Made by a program: the position numbers and the translations under genes. The notes under the pieces are model-generated. The model was not told the DNA's origin and ran no database searches. It saw nothing but the letters and a program-made list of their open reading frames with translations. Positions 56,601-64,000 of a stretch of DNA of 64,000 nt are shown one piece after another (position 1 is the stretch's first letter; every line of letters begins with the position of its first letter). Origin of the DNA: Clytia hemisphaerica (lineage: Eukaryota > Cnidaria > Hydrozoa > Leptothecata > Clytiidae); NCBI GenBank assembly GCA_902728285.1, contig CACVBU010001300.1:153318-217317 (forward strand), given 5' to 3'.

Positions 56601-58148
56601 TTATAGGACCTCAAGGTAGGTCCGATAAAACCCATACTTGAGCTTTTAAAGTTAAAATTCATTCTCACAAAAGTGTAAAATACAAGGGTATTGAATTAGT
56701 CATGTTTAGAAGTTTTCACTATGAAGTTTTTGAGATATTTATTTTATTATTAATGTCAAGAAAACAATGTTAATTGTTAATCAATTCAATTTAAAGTTAT
56801 TTTTTAATTAATTTGATATTTTAAATACCCCTTTTTGAATTTTTTTACACTTTCCAAAAAATGAATTTTGACTTTAGAAGCTGGAACTGACGAGTCAAAT
56901 TAATAGCTTTGATTTTACATACATCTATTTTTTAATTATTATAAAACCTCAAGCACTTTGAGACATTTGTTCCGCTTCACAAGGCTCGAAATAACGATTT
57001 CAAGTGGGTTGGACAAAATGTCGATCAGGGTTGCTTTCGCTTGAAAATTATCAATTTTGGGTCGGACAATGTCCGATGTCCGACCGTTATTTCAAGCCCT
57101 GCCTCATCAAGAAATGTCAGAACTTTTTTGTTGGTCACCTGGTATTGGCGCAAAAAACCTTTTTGGCTTGGTTTAAAAAGAAAAAATTATTGCACCGATT
57201 CCCAGACTACCTTTTGTCTGAAGTTAAAAAAAAAAAATTAACAATGATACATTTTCCATCTAAACTACCTAATTTTGGGCTGCTCTTTATCAAGCAAAGC
57301 TGTTTTATTTGCAGAAATCATTCTATATCAAAACAAAAGCATCAAACGTTTTTTAAAGAAAATCTTCATGATATATTAAAGGTTTGTAAAACAAATTATT
57401 ATTCTTTTGGTTTACCTCTCAATCAGACCTTCTTCAACAAAAGTGGTTTTCTTGCATTTCATGCCTATAGCCATATTCTTGATCTTTCTAAAAAAGAAAA
57501 AATCATAGAATAGAAGAATAGTGTACTTTGGATGAGGGTCAAGTATTTTTAAGGAAGTGTCAAAATTGAGGGTGAAATATTCCTAACGTATTCTTACTTT
57601 TTTAGACTTGACTTTTTTACAAACATGAGAAATGATCAATTTGAGAGTTTTGGACTTCTGAGTGAACATTTGGGTTAAAATTACATTTCTTCCTCAAAGC
57701 TTCCATTTATCTCTAATAAAGGAAGCAGTTTTTTTGTTAACTAAATAAAAAATCACTGTATTCTTATCAAATCACTGTATTCTTATCAAATTCTGTAAAA
57801 TTCACCCTAGAGGGTATTCTTAGGGTATTCTTACGATTTAGCAAATTTTCACCCTGATATTCTTAAACAAGATATTTTTATAAAAAAATATTTTTTTCAT
57901 TTGTCTATTATCAACTTTTGTTTGACACTGTGTAATGTCAATTGTAATGTTCCACGAGAAGTCCAAAATGAACTATCATTGAAAATAGGAAAATGGTTTT
58001 TAGAACATTGTAAGAACAGAGAAACTTAGAATTTGATGGAAAAAAGTAAGAAAAAAACATTGATTTACCTGACGGTTTGATATCTTTCATCAGGATTGTC
58101 TGACGCAAGAGCTTGAATGTACATCTTTTCAACAGAATTTGCTTCAAC
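29665..58148 (-). CDS. ARMC8: ARMC8, armadillo-repeat subunit of the CTLH/GID ubiquitin ligase
   Basis: Scaffold subunit (Gid5/Vid28 homologue) that links substrate receptors to the RING subunits of the CTLH E3 ligase. Exons in transcript order: 58069-58148, 55104-55186, 54827-54886, 51258-51448, 50917-51073, 49405-49495, 48679-48815, 47585-47715, 46335-46391, 45542-45802, 44827-44919, 38177-38250, 33613-33688, 32482-32583, 30536-30804 and 29665-29695. Every junction keeps phase; the sum is about 630 residues against 673 in human. Landmarks are K-C-T-V-K-L-E-R-K-I-L-N, S-L-S-R-S-V-Q-Q-L-R-T, C-N-L-L-L-E-F-S-P, G-L-L-like ARM helices, N-G-I-W-G-I-M, L-S-N-I-A-N-G and C-terminal A-L-Q-Q-F-T. 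The exon for about 22 residues of the first ARM repeat was not found between 58069 and 55186, though direct splicing is in frame. The donor at 44826 (GTTCGT) is weak. The true start lies upstream, perhaps via 58633-58686. Intron 38251-44826 is empty on this strand; 38176-33689 also holds repeats. Confidence 0.93.
33468..33587. mobile_element. pogo-like MITE beside an ARMC8 exon, TA flanks
   Basis: Begins CAGCGAACTCTCGCGTATTC and ends GCGAGAGTCAACTG, with TA on both sides and internal ATTCGAA words. Its edge is 25 bp from the donor-side end of ARMC8 exon 33613-33688. Confidence 0.75.
37429..37540. repeat. short palindromic MITE of CGGGGAAAA units
   Basis: Left ATACCTTATCGGGGAAAACT and right AGTTTTCCCCGATAAGGTAT are perfect inverted complements. 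The second layer, CTTCGTCGGGGAAAA against TTTTCCCCGACGAAG, and a third layer around GTGACGAA also pair. The whole 112 bp could fold into one hairpin. It lies in an ARMC8 intron. Confidence 0.8.
38429..39087. mobile_element. non-autonomous element with ~95-bp terminal inverted repeats
   Basis: The block at about 38429-38522 (TCAGCAACTCC, GAAAGAAATGCGTTAACAAA, CACGTTTGTTTTTTATAAG) returns inverted at about 38989-39087 with few changes. The interior has chance frames only (for example 38590-38844). No target duplication could be defined with confidence. ARMC8 intron. Confidence 0.7.
39204..39780. repeat. possible short GGACCTACCTG-family copy
   Basis: AGACCTACCTGATG at 39204 and AGGTAGGTCC at 39771-39780 resemble the inverted ends of the 12650 family. 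The interior lacks the tandem units, so this may be a decayed or truncated copy. Confidence 0.35.
39990..40080 (+). promoter_or_regulatory. 20-bp direct repeat ending at a start codon
   Basis: TTTCAAGAAGGTCAAAACAT occurs at 39990-40009 and again at 40061-40080, 71 bp apart. The A and T of the start codon (40079-40081) of the secreted-protein gene are the last two bases of the second copy. The first copy is followed by T and has no ATG. It marks the probable 5' leader; function unknown. Confidence 0.6.
40079..41320 (+). CDS. intronless secreted protein, unknown family
   Basis: A 413-codon frame, uninterrupted and without splice signals, in an ARMC8 intron on the opposite strand. Residues 1-22 form a signal peptide (M-S-V-K, hydrophobic core ending A-A-L-A, then N-Q-N-Y-C), so export through the secretory pathway is expected. 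The rest is soluble and mixed alpha/beta. Two beta-strand-like stretches, I-S-I-F-L-D-L-V at about 33 and V-S-L-I-F-I-T-N near 263, each begin a half with amphipathic helices after them. That rhythm recalls a duplicated Rossmann-like or von Willebrand A-like fold, but no metal-site D-x-S-x-S motif is seen and I do not recognise the family. Few cysteines are present. The coding sequence is GC-richer than its surroundings. A polyadenylation signal lies at 41682-41687. Lack of introns inside an intron suggests retroposition or a lineage-specific gene. Confidence 0.85.
   Translation: MSVKLNVMVIISTLLIVGAALANQNYCLQETRISIFLDLVDFKDVEWANADLYKPLQKQVFGFLKMVVKNIVRNPCYEATVYNPLENKFIQHGKYNSNLDSSFDIVFQNTNGIKYGHMEKFVDNFRPPEKSTIDKKEIIFYFRDQLASRELNGQPGQQAWTKLEKLSKLKNTYVIIACWIHTEYEFMWENMLPELEWLPPHRFVFISSAIVKDDPNRVRQTELPICFKSIYDLLKNPDFNRFNYNNVIRATDQKLTKTIKKVSLIFITNTYIHDTRMSHHFRFYSEILGDTDALIQLVTLLKYHPQINEVSVIFAGRTIPGIQSLFNQLGLKIGDWREYTTPNVVYIARPRYNEIDSSYYRPLIRILHSQSDLEWLKRIEQDIGTNLIFQYEDTQTDKFIEYLMKAIVDAIEQ
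41682..41687 (+). terminator. candidate polyadenylation signal of the secreted-protein gene
   Basis: AATAAA about 360 bp after the stop codon, followed by T-rich sequence. Confidence 0.4.
42035..42245 (+). repeat. dispersed GTTCTTAACAT repeat, copy 3
   Basis: GTTCTTAACATTTTTAGG, CACCATTTTGTGAGTATTTT, TTTTAGAGTCCGTGAAGCC and AACTTGTTCTTAA appear in the same order as at 21085-21295. The similarity extends to the TTTTATAAAAACATGTAT end. Confidence 0.7.
42479..42908. repeat. foldback MITE, ends CGGGTGTGCCACAAAAAAGT
   Basis: Left CGGGTGTGCCACAAAAAAGT and right ACTTTTTTGTGGCACACCCG are inverted. The pairing continues through CTCTTTAAAA and GAAATCTAAAA. At the centre, GATATCGGCTTTCCGAATTC pairs with GAATTCGGAAAACCGATATC around a second pair of ATGGGTAATCATTCG words. 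The whole 430 bp is thus a layered hairpin. ARMC8 intron. Confidence 0.8.
43696..43853. repeat. possible hAT-type MITE, CAGGGC ends
   Basis: CAGGGCAGGCCCGGCAGAAG at the left and CCGCCGGGCATGC at the right look like loose inverted ends, and CTCCCCACTTTT and CTCTCCACTTTT recur inside. It is similar in style to 60491-60637, but ends and duplication are not clear. Confidence 0.4.
43970..44345. repeat. G-rich GGGGCCACCTA repeat block
   Basis: Runs of C and G at 43972-43998 are followed by at least five copies of GGGGCCACCTA or GGGGGGACCTA up to 44345. ARMC8 intron. Confidence 0.6.
45060..45527. mobile_element. hAT-like MITE abutting an ARMC8 splice donor
   Basis: Left CAGTGACCTTTATAAACCC and right CTATATAAAGCCCAGTA are inverted relatives of the 5019 element. 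Both sides carry GTTGTGAT (45052-45059 and 45528-45535), an exact 8-bp target duplication. The right duplicate ends 7 bp from ARMC8 exon 45542-45802, so it lies just inside the intron after the donor (GTACGT). A short internal tandem copy of CCTGGACCAAGTTATTTTCG follows the left end. Confidence 0.75.
45903..46193. repeat. foldback of TTTCGCGGGGATTAAATTT words
   Basis: Left GGGATAAAATTTCGCGGGG, right CCCCACGAAATCTCAAAATT and the nearby CGCGAAATTAAGT words are inverted relatives. It lies between ARMC8 exons 45542 and 46335. Confidence 0.5.
46540..46810. repeat. tandem AATTTAATTTGGCGGAT repeat
   Basis: At least six diverged copies of (A)AATTTGGC(A/G)GGAATTTAATTTGG in mixed spacing. ARMC8 intron. 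Confidence 0.6.
47784..48230. mobile_element. Tigger/pogo-type MITE, TA flanks
   Basis: Left CAGTTGAGCCTTCATAACTT and right end (inverted CAGTGGAATCTCCATATTAG) agree only loosely. TA borders both ends and interior words such as ATAACTCGAACCTCTATACC are typical of this group. ARMC8 intron. Confidence 0.5.
49924..49974. repeat. perfect 24-bp-arm hairpin with 3-nt loop
   Basis: The 24 bases 49924-49947 (core CTCTCCCCTCATCAACAG) are followed by TTA and then their exact inverted complement 49951-49974. Flanks show a weak further match (CGCTAGG / TTAGCG). Perfect pairing suggests a recent origin or selection. It could be a tiny MITE, a small-RNA hairpin or a cruciform. It lies in the ARMC8 intron upstream of exon 49405-49495. 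Confidence 0.8.
51820..53207 (+). mobile_element. GGACCTACCTG-family element with ~320-bp tandem units
   Basis: Starts GGACCTACCTG at 51820 and ends with inverted GGTAGGTCC at 53207. Inside, units starting at about 52262, 52578 and 52905 each carry ACTTCAGCCACATTTTAGGG, CTTGCACTCTATCTTTCTGC, CGGGCTCC(A/G)TCACTTTT and GAGCCAATCCCGAGAAAAGC, at about 320-bp spacing. The family shares a GACGGACGGAC-type run near this end. Inverted relative at 12650-14198. No protein. Confidence 0.75.
52198..52276. repeat. inverted copy of the 4358-4436 repeat
   Basis: Contains GACACGCTAAAGCTCTGAAG, the complement of the block before UBE4A exon 4567. Here it lies inside the GGACCTACCTG element, which suggests that the 4358 block is a fragment of this family. 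Confidence 0.65.
53226..54192 (+). mobile_element. GGACCTACCTG-family element, second adjacent copy
   Basis: Starts GGACCTACCTG at 53226, only 18 bp after the previous copy, and ends GGACCTCCAGGTAGGTCC at 54192. It holds two diverged units with AATCTGCTTGAGCCATCTTT, and GGACGGACGGACG just before the right end. Confidence 0.7.
54370..54395. repeat. CTT trinucleotide microsatellite
   Basis: About eight CTT units, in a C-rich stretch that also contains several CCCCCC runs (54270-54630) of a decayed repeat. Confidence 0.75.
55329..56623 (+). mobile_element. GGACCTACCTG-family element, fourth copy
   Basis: Starts GGACCTACCTG at 55329, preceded by ATGCTGAAT exactly as at 51811 and, inverted, after 14198. 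It ends CAAGGTAGGTCC at 56623, after a GACGGACGGACGGAC run. The right third carries the tandem units; the left part is AT-rich and lysine-codon rich, giving chance frames. It lies between ARMC8 exons 55104 and 58069, where an exon appears to be missing. Confidence 0.7.
56624..58068. other. ARMC8 intron sequence; expected exon not found
   Basis: AT-rich, with a plus-strand chance frame at 57004-57513 and short GTATTCTTA repeats near 57770-57835. I looked here on the minus strand for the exon completing the first ARM repeat and did not find it. Confidence 0.4.
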
Positions 58149-58632
58149 CTGAAATTGTTGAAATTTTAAAATGTAGATTGATCTCGGAGACATTTCGAGG
58201 CATTTAAAATTTCACTACAACAGTTCCTTCCTGTGCTTCAGGGATCAACAGTGGGAAATCATTAGTGCAAATAATAAAAATTCCCAAATAATCAGAGTAA
58301 TATTGTTTTTGGTATTTGGTCTGCAGAGCCTTTAGACATAATTAAAAAATATAATAAAAGAATTTCATATTTTGTGTCTGTCACGCTAAAATGGTAGGCC
58401 AACTGCGATATCGAATGGTTTGTCAGGAAGTTGATTTGACTATGAAAGAAGGATTTTATGCAATCTTGAATCACAAGCCTCATTTTCTCTCATTCTATTT
58501 GAAGCATAAAAAGGTATTTACGAGAAATCTTTCCACTAATCGATGTACTCCCCTGTCGTCCATGAAAACTCATTTCCTAAATTCCCTTTGAAGATAGAAT
58601 TAGAGAGCAGCAACTATATCATCTTTATCAAC

Positions 58633-58686
58633 CTGAATGGCTTTCAATGTGTGAGCCAAACCAGTGTTTGCAAGGGCTGGAACATT
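58633..58686 (-). CDS. ARMC8: possible upstream ARMC8 exon
   Basis: Fifty-four bases between an acceptor (ACTAG before 58686) and a weak donor (CAG then GTTGAT), open in phase 0. They would read N-V-P-A-L-A-N-T-G-L-A-H-T-L-K-A-I-Q and join in frame to exon 58069-58148. There is no initiator Met, so another exon would be needed upstream. The peptide is not conserved with vertebrate ARMC8 as far as I recall. Confidence 0.35.
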
Positions 58687-58882
58687 CTAGTTTAAAACTA
58701 AAATTGATTTAAAAAATTACCTCAAAATGGCTCTTCATTTTGACCTCACTAAGTTTCCAAAATCTGATATTTTGATAATTCTTTTTCCTTAAATTAAAGA
58801 ATTACAGTAATTAGAAAAGAAAACACTGCATTCAATGTAAAAAAGCTGATTGTTGGCTTACTCAAATTTTTCAAAAGTCTAC

Positions 58883-59080
58883 CATAAGTTGGTCTAATGT
58901 TGATATAACTCACCTAATTCTGACACCCTTCTTAAGAGATAGGAATAATAGGAAGGTTGGAATCGCTGATTGAAACTATATTTTTTGCTTTAGGAAAAAA
59001 CCTTTCGTCAACCTTCTTATTATTCCTATCTGGAATTGTGTCGAAAGTAGATGAGGGATGTTGGCAGTAGACCAACTTAC
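58883..59080. repeat. foldback with ~75-bp arms
   Basis: Left ATAAGTTGGTCTA and GATAGGAATAATAGGAAGG pair with right CCTTCTTATTATTCCTATC and TAGACCAACTTAC around a loop of about 45 bp. Arms are diverged at about one base in six. Confidence 0.65.
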
Positions 59081-59139
59081 AGTATATTTTTACTATTTTT
59101 CTAAATAAAATACAATATATCTACATGTTTTTTAATAAG

Positions 59140-59350
59140 CAAGTGTCTGCCGCTTGGCCAGGCTTGAGTATGCTTAAGCCTTCAAAAGCATCCAGGCATA
59201 GCATATGCTTATTATAATGCTTATGAATTACTATGCTTTTGATTCATCCAACCCAATTTTTCTATGAAATCTCAAGAATTTTGATAACATTCGATTCAAA
59301 AAGTGTTTAGAAAAATATTGACTTCATAAAAAATATTTCTGGCTGGTGTA
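59140..59350. repeat. TATGCTTA-rich stretch
   Basis: About ten copies of TGCTTA or GCATA words, with short inverted arrangements (GGCATAGCATATGCTTATTA). No coding potential. Confidence 0.4.
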
Positions 59351-59911
59351 TATGCTTATGTTATGCTTAGGATGTTTAAAATTGCATAAAAGAATAAACA
59401 TCTATTAAGAGTTCTGTTTGGAACACGATGCTAGAGGATATGTGGAAAAAGTGAGAAAAAAAGAAGTAAGAAAAGACTGAAACATTTCATTATAAATCTA
59501 TATATTAATAGCCGTAGTCTGAATGTCATTCCTGATGAATAGTTTAGTGTTTTAATTTCACTTCTCTATTTTGACATTAAAGTCTTTCAAATTATCAAAA
59601 TCTGGAACGCACATTTAAGAGTATAATAGCCCTAAATCTTCATATAAAATTTACAGGAAACACATAATTTGGACTTTGTACCAAATGCTGCATGCGACCC
59701 ATTAAGTTAAAGTCCCACAAAATCGGGACAAATATCAGTATTTTTGAAATTTGCAAAAAAGCCATATAAAAGATCTTTCAGATTTAGTATGTGTGTAGAG
59801 TATAAAATATACAACTTTTTTTGCAAAAGTTCCAAAAATGAAAAGAAAGAGATATAGTGAGGTCTGTTAGCAAAAAAATACTTCAGATGGTGAAAAAAGC
59901 ATGAAATTTGG

Positions 59912-60939
59912 GGGTTGGTGTAATTTAAGATGCACGATCTAACGATTTACGATTCACGATGCGCGATCCATGCATAAAGTATGCTGATTATTCCTAATAA
60001 TTATCATAAAACTTAAATTGTATTGCATAATTCTAAAACAATGGCATAATCTTTTCTCGCGTTTGTTTACCCCGGTAAATTCAAGTAAATTTATGCAACA
60101 AAAACGAATTAAGTAAGCAATGAATGTACGAATAATTACGCGACCGTAAAATTATGAAAAAGCTTGCATAATGTTGATAATGAAAACTACCTTCTGAACA
60201 TAATCTTACAATAGAAAGAGAGTGGAAAGTAAACAATGCACAAGAAATATTTTTGCTCTCAGTTTTAATAATCATAATCGAATATAGGAACTTCTTTCTT
60301 TATTGATTTAATATTGACCAGTGTATCACGGCCTTCAAATAAAAGAATATGTGGCGCACAATATGTTTTGCGGACCGTAATGTACAAATCAAAAAACGGG
60401 TGCTCTATTATGAGAAAAAATTTTCTTCCGGTAAACAATTCCTCTATATTGATTCAAGCTTTGAAAAAGAGTGAGAGGAAAGTACAGAAGCAGGGCCGGC
60501 GAATCAATTTTGAAAGTGGAGGGGCCAAATAGTAAGTGTCTAAGGAGGCACCACCATGGTTGGTTGATTTTTTTTTCTTAGCAAAAAAGTGGGGGGCCAT
60601 GCCCCCCCCCCCGGCCCCCCCAGTTTCGCCGGCCCTGAGAAGGTGAATACACGTGGCTTTCACTTCCTTTTACTCTATGACTGAATTGAAATTGAAAAGA
60701 GAAAGGGATCATGGTATAATCAGGAAAACGCACTGAAAGCTTCTTTAAATATAATTTGTATAATTTTACATAAATGATGTTTTTAAAAATAATTGAGTTT
60801 CAGCGAATGAAAGTTTGTAAATTGCCTAAATATTTCATCATGATTAGCATAATTACGCATGAATTAACATATTTTATGCACGGATCGCGAATCGTGCATC
60901 GTAAATCGTTAGATCGTGCATCTTAAATTACACCAACCC
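59912..60939. mobile_element. Mutator-like non-autonomous element, 9-bp duplication
   Basis: Left and right ends match as inverted repeats over about 65 bp, starting GGGTTGGTGTAATTTAAGAT and including ACGATCTAACGATTTACGAT. The element is bordered by exact GAAATTTGG on both sides (59903-59911 and 60940-60948). A 9-bp duplication with long inverted ends is typical of Mutator-superfamily elements. The interior has no transposase and contains a second element at 60491-60637. Confidence 0.8.
60491..60637. mobile_element. small CAGGGCCGGCG-ended MITE nested in the 59912 element
   Basis: Left CAGGGCCGGCGAA and right TTCGCCGGCCCTG are perfect inverted complements. The interior includes GGAGGGGCCAAATA and a long C-run (60604-60627). 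CAGGG ends suggest the hAT group, but only AGAAG is shared by the flanks, so no 8-bp duplication is clear. Confidence 0.65.
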
Positions 60940-60999
60940 GAAATTTGGCACAGTCACAGATGATCCTTGGAGGGTCTAAAACTTAATTCTAAACTGTAA

Positions 61000-61245
61000 C
61001 ACCAAATTTTGCCACCTGGCCACCTGCCAGATAACGCATCAGGTGGCTGGGCAAAAATTCATTTTTTGAAAATATTCAAAACCTGATGGTTCCAGCGGAA
61101 AGAGCATGAAATTCTGATGAAAATCGAGGTATAAAACATGCCCTTGAAAATCATCCTATCAAAAGTTATGAAGATTGAAAGTTTTGTGATGACGTCATCA
61201 TAAGCCTTTCTAGGCAAAACCTAAAAATCTAGTTGACCTAATTTG
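61000..61245. repeat. possible MITE with CACCAAATT ends
   Basis: AACACCAAATTTTG at about 61000 and CTAATTTGGTGTTTT at about 61238 are inverted. The interior holds GATGACGTCATC at 61190-61201. Confidence 0.4.
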
Positions 61246-61299
61246 GTGTTTTATACATGAATCCATGTCACAATTCGAAGTTCCTATATCTATCCCATT

Positions 61300-61425
61300 A
61301 GATGGGACAAGCTGGAGCTTTTACAAGCTCTTTGGTCCTTAATTTGTAAAAGAAAAAGATTTTAATTTTTATTACTTTCTTTAAAGAAAGTGTCATCTCT
61401 ATTATTTTAAATGAGCAATAATGAG
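61300..61425. repeat. inverted copy of 8620-8750 repeat
   Basis: GACAAGCTGGAGCTTTTACA, TTATTACTTTCTTTAAAGAA and GTCATCTCTAT mirror the sequence inside the hAT-like element at 8388-8799. Confidence 0.6.
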
Positions 61426-61497
61426 TGAAGCATACAGTGCCTGTGTTTTGATTAAACAACCTCGTAATTTTTTGAAAGGTAAAGAAAAGTAGAATCA

Positions 61498-61690
61498 ATC
61501 TGATACAATCATCAAACCACATCGAACTTAAATTGAACTCATTGAACATCAATCGAACTTCATCGAACAAAGAACACTCATCGAACTAAATCGAACTTAT
61601 CAAGAAATTTTTGTAAAGTTCGACAGCTGTTTGATCGGGTTCGGTAATCGAACAGCTATCGTTTGATTTAGTTCGATAAAGTTTGATGGT
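61498..61690. repeat. ATCGAAC / GTTCGAT inverted array
   Basis: At least seven ATCGAACT-type words on the left half face GTTCGAT-type words on the right half, forming an imperfect foldback. Confidence 0.55.
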
Positions 61691-64000
61691 TCGATAACGA
61701 AAATCAGGTTCAGTTGACACCGCCTGGTTTAGCCTTTCAATTCACCATTTTGAATTGTTTGCAAAAATACAGGAATGATAAAGCCGTGGTTGAATTTAGT
61801 TAAGGAAATTATGCAAAACATATGCAAGTTTACAAGATTAAAAAGACAATCTTATAAAGAAATGTTATAATCAGGCGGCAACCTAAAATATGTTCCTTTC
61901 GCCTCGCCCGACCGACTCACCTTCAAAACATAAATCCCGAGTCGGACAAGTCAGAAAAATGTCGGAAAAAGTTTTTGATAGATAAGCACTTCTTTGAATC
62001 ATCATTCGCTACAAGTTTTTGTTTACTTAACCCACATCACATTGAGTCCCGTTTGAGTTTTTTCATGACCCTTATTGAAATTTTCAAGTCGAAATTCGGC
62101 AATGCGGTAGGGCCAATACCATTGAGTTTCAAGCCCGAAGGGCTAGAGGTCAATCTCTAACCTTTCTCAGGCAAGAAAAATTGAAGCCTTAAAATCAGTG
62201 AGGCTGGAACTTCGATTTTTGAGGATTACGATTTTACCAGTTTTTTAGCGATTTTTGCCTCGCTGGCCCAAATCTCGCAACTTCTTTACCTTAAGGAAGA
62301 TCGAAATTAGAGTTTTTCAGCGTTCCGAAAAAAACGCATAGCAGAAATTTTTTCATCTTCACAGGATCGATTCTCAACAACAAAATACATCTTTTGGTCT
62401 TTGGGTTTGTTTCTGACGTTTTTTCTTCAAAGAATATCGATCACTTTCCTTTTCCCCTTGAGTGCGCGAGAAAAAAATGACTAGCTCGTTTTCGTGCGGG
62501 CGAATAAAGATGAGGCGGCAATCTTGCACTGAGGGTGCTACTTAGTTTCCGCCCTATTTTGCGCCCACGATAGAATGGTTCAAACACGGGGGGTAGTCTA
62601 AATGATAAACTATGTCGTTCTGTTAGTGTTTATTTTCTGAGAGATACAAATAGTATATTTGAATATTATTAACTTATTTATTAAAGTATTTTTGAGCGCA
62701 AATTTAAATATACAGTTAAATGAAAAACGAATGATAACAGTTCTGTTTATTCCTCAGACCCCCGGGAAAAGTTTTTTTGCTGACTTAGCTATTTTACAAA
62801 TCTCGGAAAAGAACTCCCATAGGAATTCCGATACCTAACCCGATTGGTTAATTTCGGAACGGCTTCAAGAAAGTCATAATGGCAGATAATTTTAAAAGTT
62901 TCTGAGGGAATGTGTGTAATTTATCGATGTTGATGGCTTGTTGATTCTTTAAAGAAAAAAGATAACAGGTATAGCTTTTTCTAATCCTGGAATATCGAGG
63001 TTCCAGCTACACTGAAAATATGTGCCTTATTTTTTATGACGGATTGAATCTAGCAACTCCTTTGTTTTCGAGCGATATATTTTTCAAAATTAAGCGGTAA
63101 ATTTTAGTTTCAATCTGTCATTTGTGTAAAAACCAGGCGGGTCGCCCTATTTTTATGGGAAGCTATGGTATTTTGTAGCAAAAAGCAAAAAAAAATAGAG
63201 CTTAACCTCGCTTTAGAAATTTTTTATCGCATTTTTTAGGTTTTTGTAAAATCGCAGGCCAAAACAGTTAGTCACACTAGGAAATCTAGCTTTCAGAAAA
63301 AACAACATCAGTCATCTACAGGATGTATTTCAACAACAAGGATGAGAGTTACCTGAATCAAGTTCGCAAGACAATTAATTAAAACTTGAAAGTTTGAAAC
63401 AAAATAAAACGTGCAGCAGCCAAAATCAAATAACCAAAATTTGTCATTCAATTCCCGAGACAGCGCTTCGATTTTTAAGGCCTTGTTCATACGCTAAAGT
63501 AAAAATATTTCCGCATATGTAAATGGGTCATTGTTTAAGGTCCGGCAAAATTTCCGGGAAACAGCCTATCCGGTGGTGCGCGGATCTAGGTGGGTTCCGC
63601 CTCCCCCGTAGATCTTTTTCTTGGGAAGTTGATCTTCAAATTAGTTTTCAAGGTTGGCTTGGCTCAAATTTTTTCATCTATGGCTCAAATTTTAGGCAAT
63701 TTCTCAAAGCTTTTGAAAATGTTGATTTCATTTAAAAAGCGCCGGGTTATTTGTTGTGAATCCCTTGAGAAGTTTTGCGGCGCATTTTTTTACTTGAAAG
63801 TCAAGTATACGATATAGCGCTTTTGCAGCATTAATCTTTGATTACGCATTTTGGCGGGACGCTAGTGTGACTAACTGCAAAATAGGAGAAAAAATCATCA
63901 AGTTTTGCATTTTCTTCTCATTGACTTCATTTTTAACCCCTACTTTTAACCATTTTTGAAATCTACATAAAATTTCTGACAATTTGATATATAACATGCA
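61691..64000. other. terminal region, no gene recognised
   Basis: AT-rich with several chance frames (61975-62160, 63308-63490, 63523-63817). None has splice context, a recognisable domain or a coding-like composition over more than a few dozen codons. ARMC8 first exon(s) and promoter could lie here or beyond the window. Confidence 0.4.

Noticed and set aside
57004..57513. 169-codon plus-strand frame
   Set aside because: Low-complexity Lys/Phe-rich peptide, AT-rich like its surroundings, no domain, no signal peptide and no splice context; lies in an ARMC8 intron.
1..64000. tRNA and rRNA genes
   Set aside because: I saw no cloverleaf-like A and B box pair or rRNA-conserved segment by eye; a covariance-model scan would be needed to exclude them.

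Overview
The window is animal nuclear DNA: AT-rich, with long introns, GT-AG splicing and many inverted-repeat transposon remnants. A myosin regulatory light chain, UBE4A, ARMC8 and seven-helix receptors place it in Metazoa. The receptors carry D-R-F-L-K followed by Y-P-L-Y-W after helix 3, a pattern I associate with cnidarian orphan rhodopsin-like receptors. A cnidarian is therefore the best guess, but this is an inference.

Layout. Bases 1-4.5 kb: a three-exon coiled-coil gene on the plus strand, preceded by three TGACGTCA palindromes. Bases 4.6-22.5 kb: the C-terminal half of UBE4A (U-box ubiquitin chain-elongation factor), 15 exons on the plus strand, all in phase. Its last large intron holds two related intronless receptor genes on the minus strand. 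Bases 22.5-26.8 kb: no gene recognised. Bases 26.8-28.3 kb: non-muscle/smooth-type myosin regulatory light chain, two coding exons, minus strand. Bases 29.7-58.1 kb (possibly 58.7 kb): ARMC8, subunit of the CTLH (GID) ubiquitin ligase, 16 recognised exons on the minus strand. One of its introns hosts an intronless secreted-protein gene of unknown function on the plus strand at 40.1-41.3 kb. Bases 58.7-64 kb: repeats only, no gene recognised.

Three intronless genes thus lie antisense inside introns of two ubiquitin-pathway housekeeping genes. The other main character of the window is its load of non-autonomous DNA elements. Several have readable ends and target duplications: a TTAA-flanked piggyBac-like element, hAT-like elements with 8-bp duplications, a Mutator-like element with a 9-bp duplication, TA-flanked pogo-like and mariner-like elements, large foldbacks, and a family ending in GGACCTACCTG with satellite-like interiors. 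Exon boundaries were read by eye from splice sites, reading phase and remembered family sequence. No transcript evidence was available.
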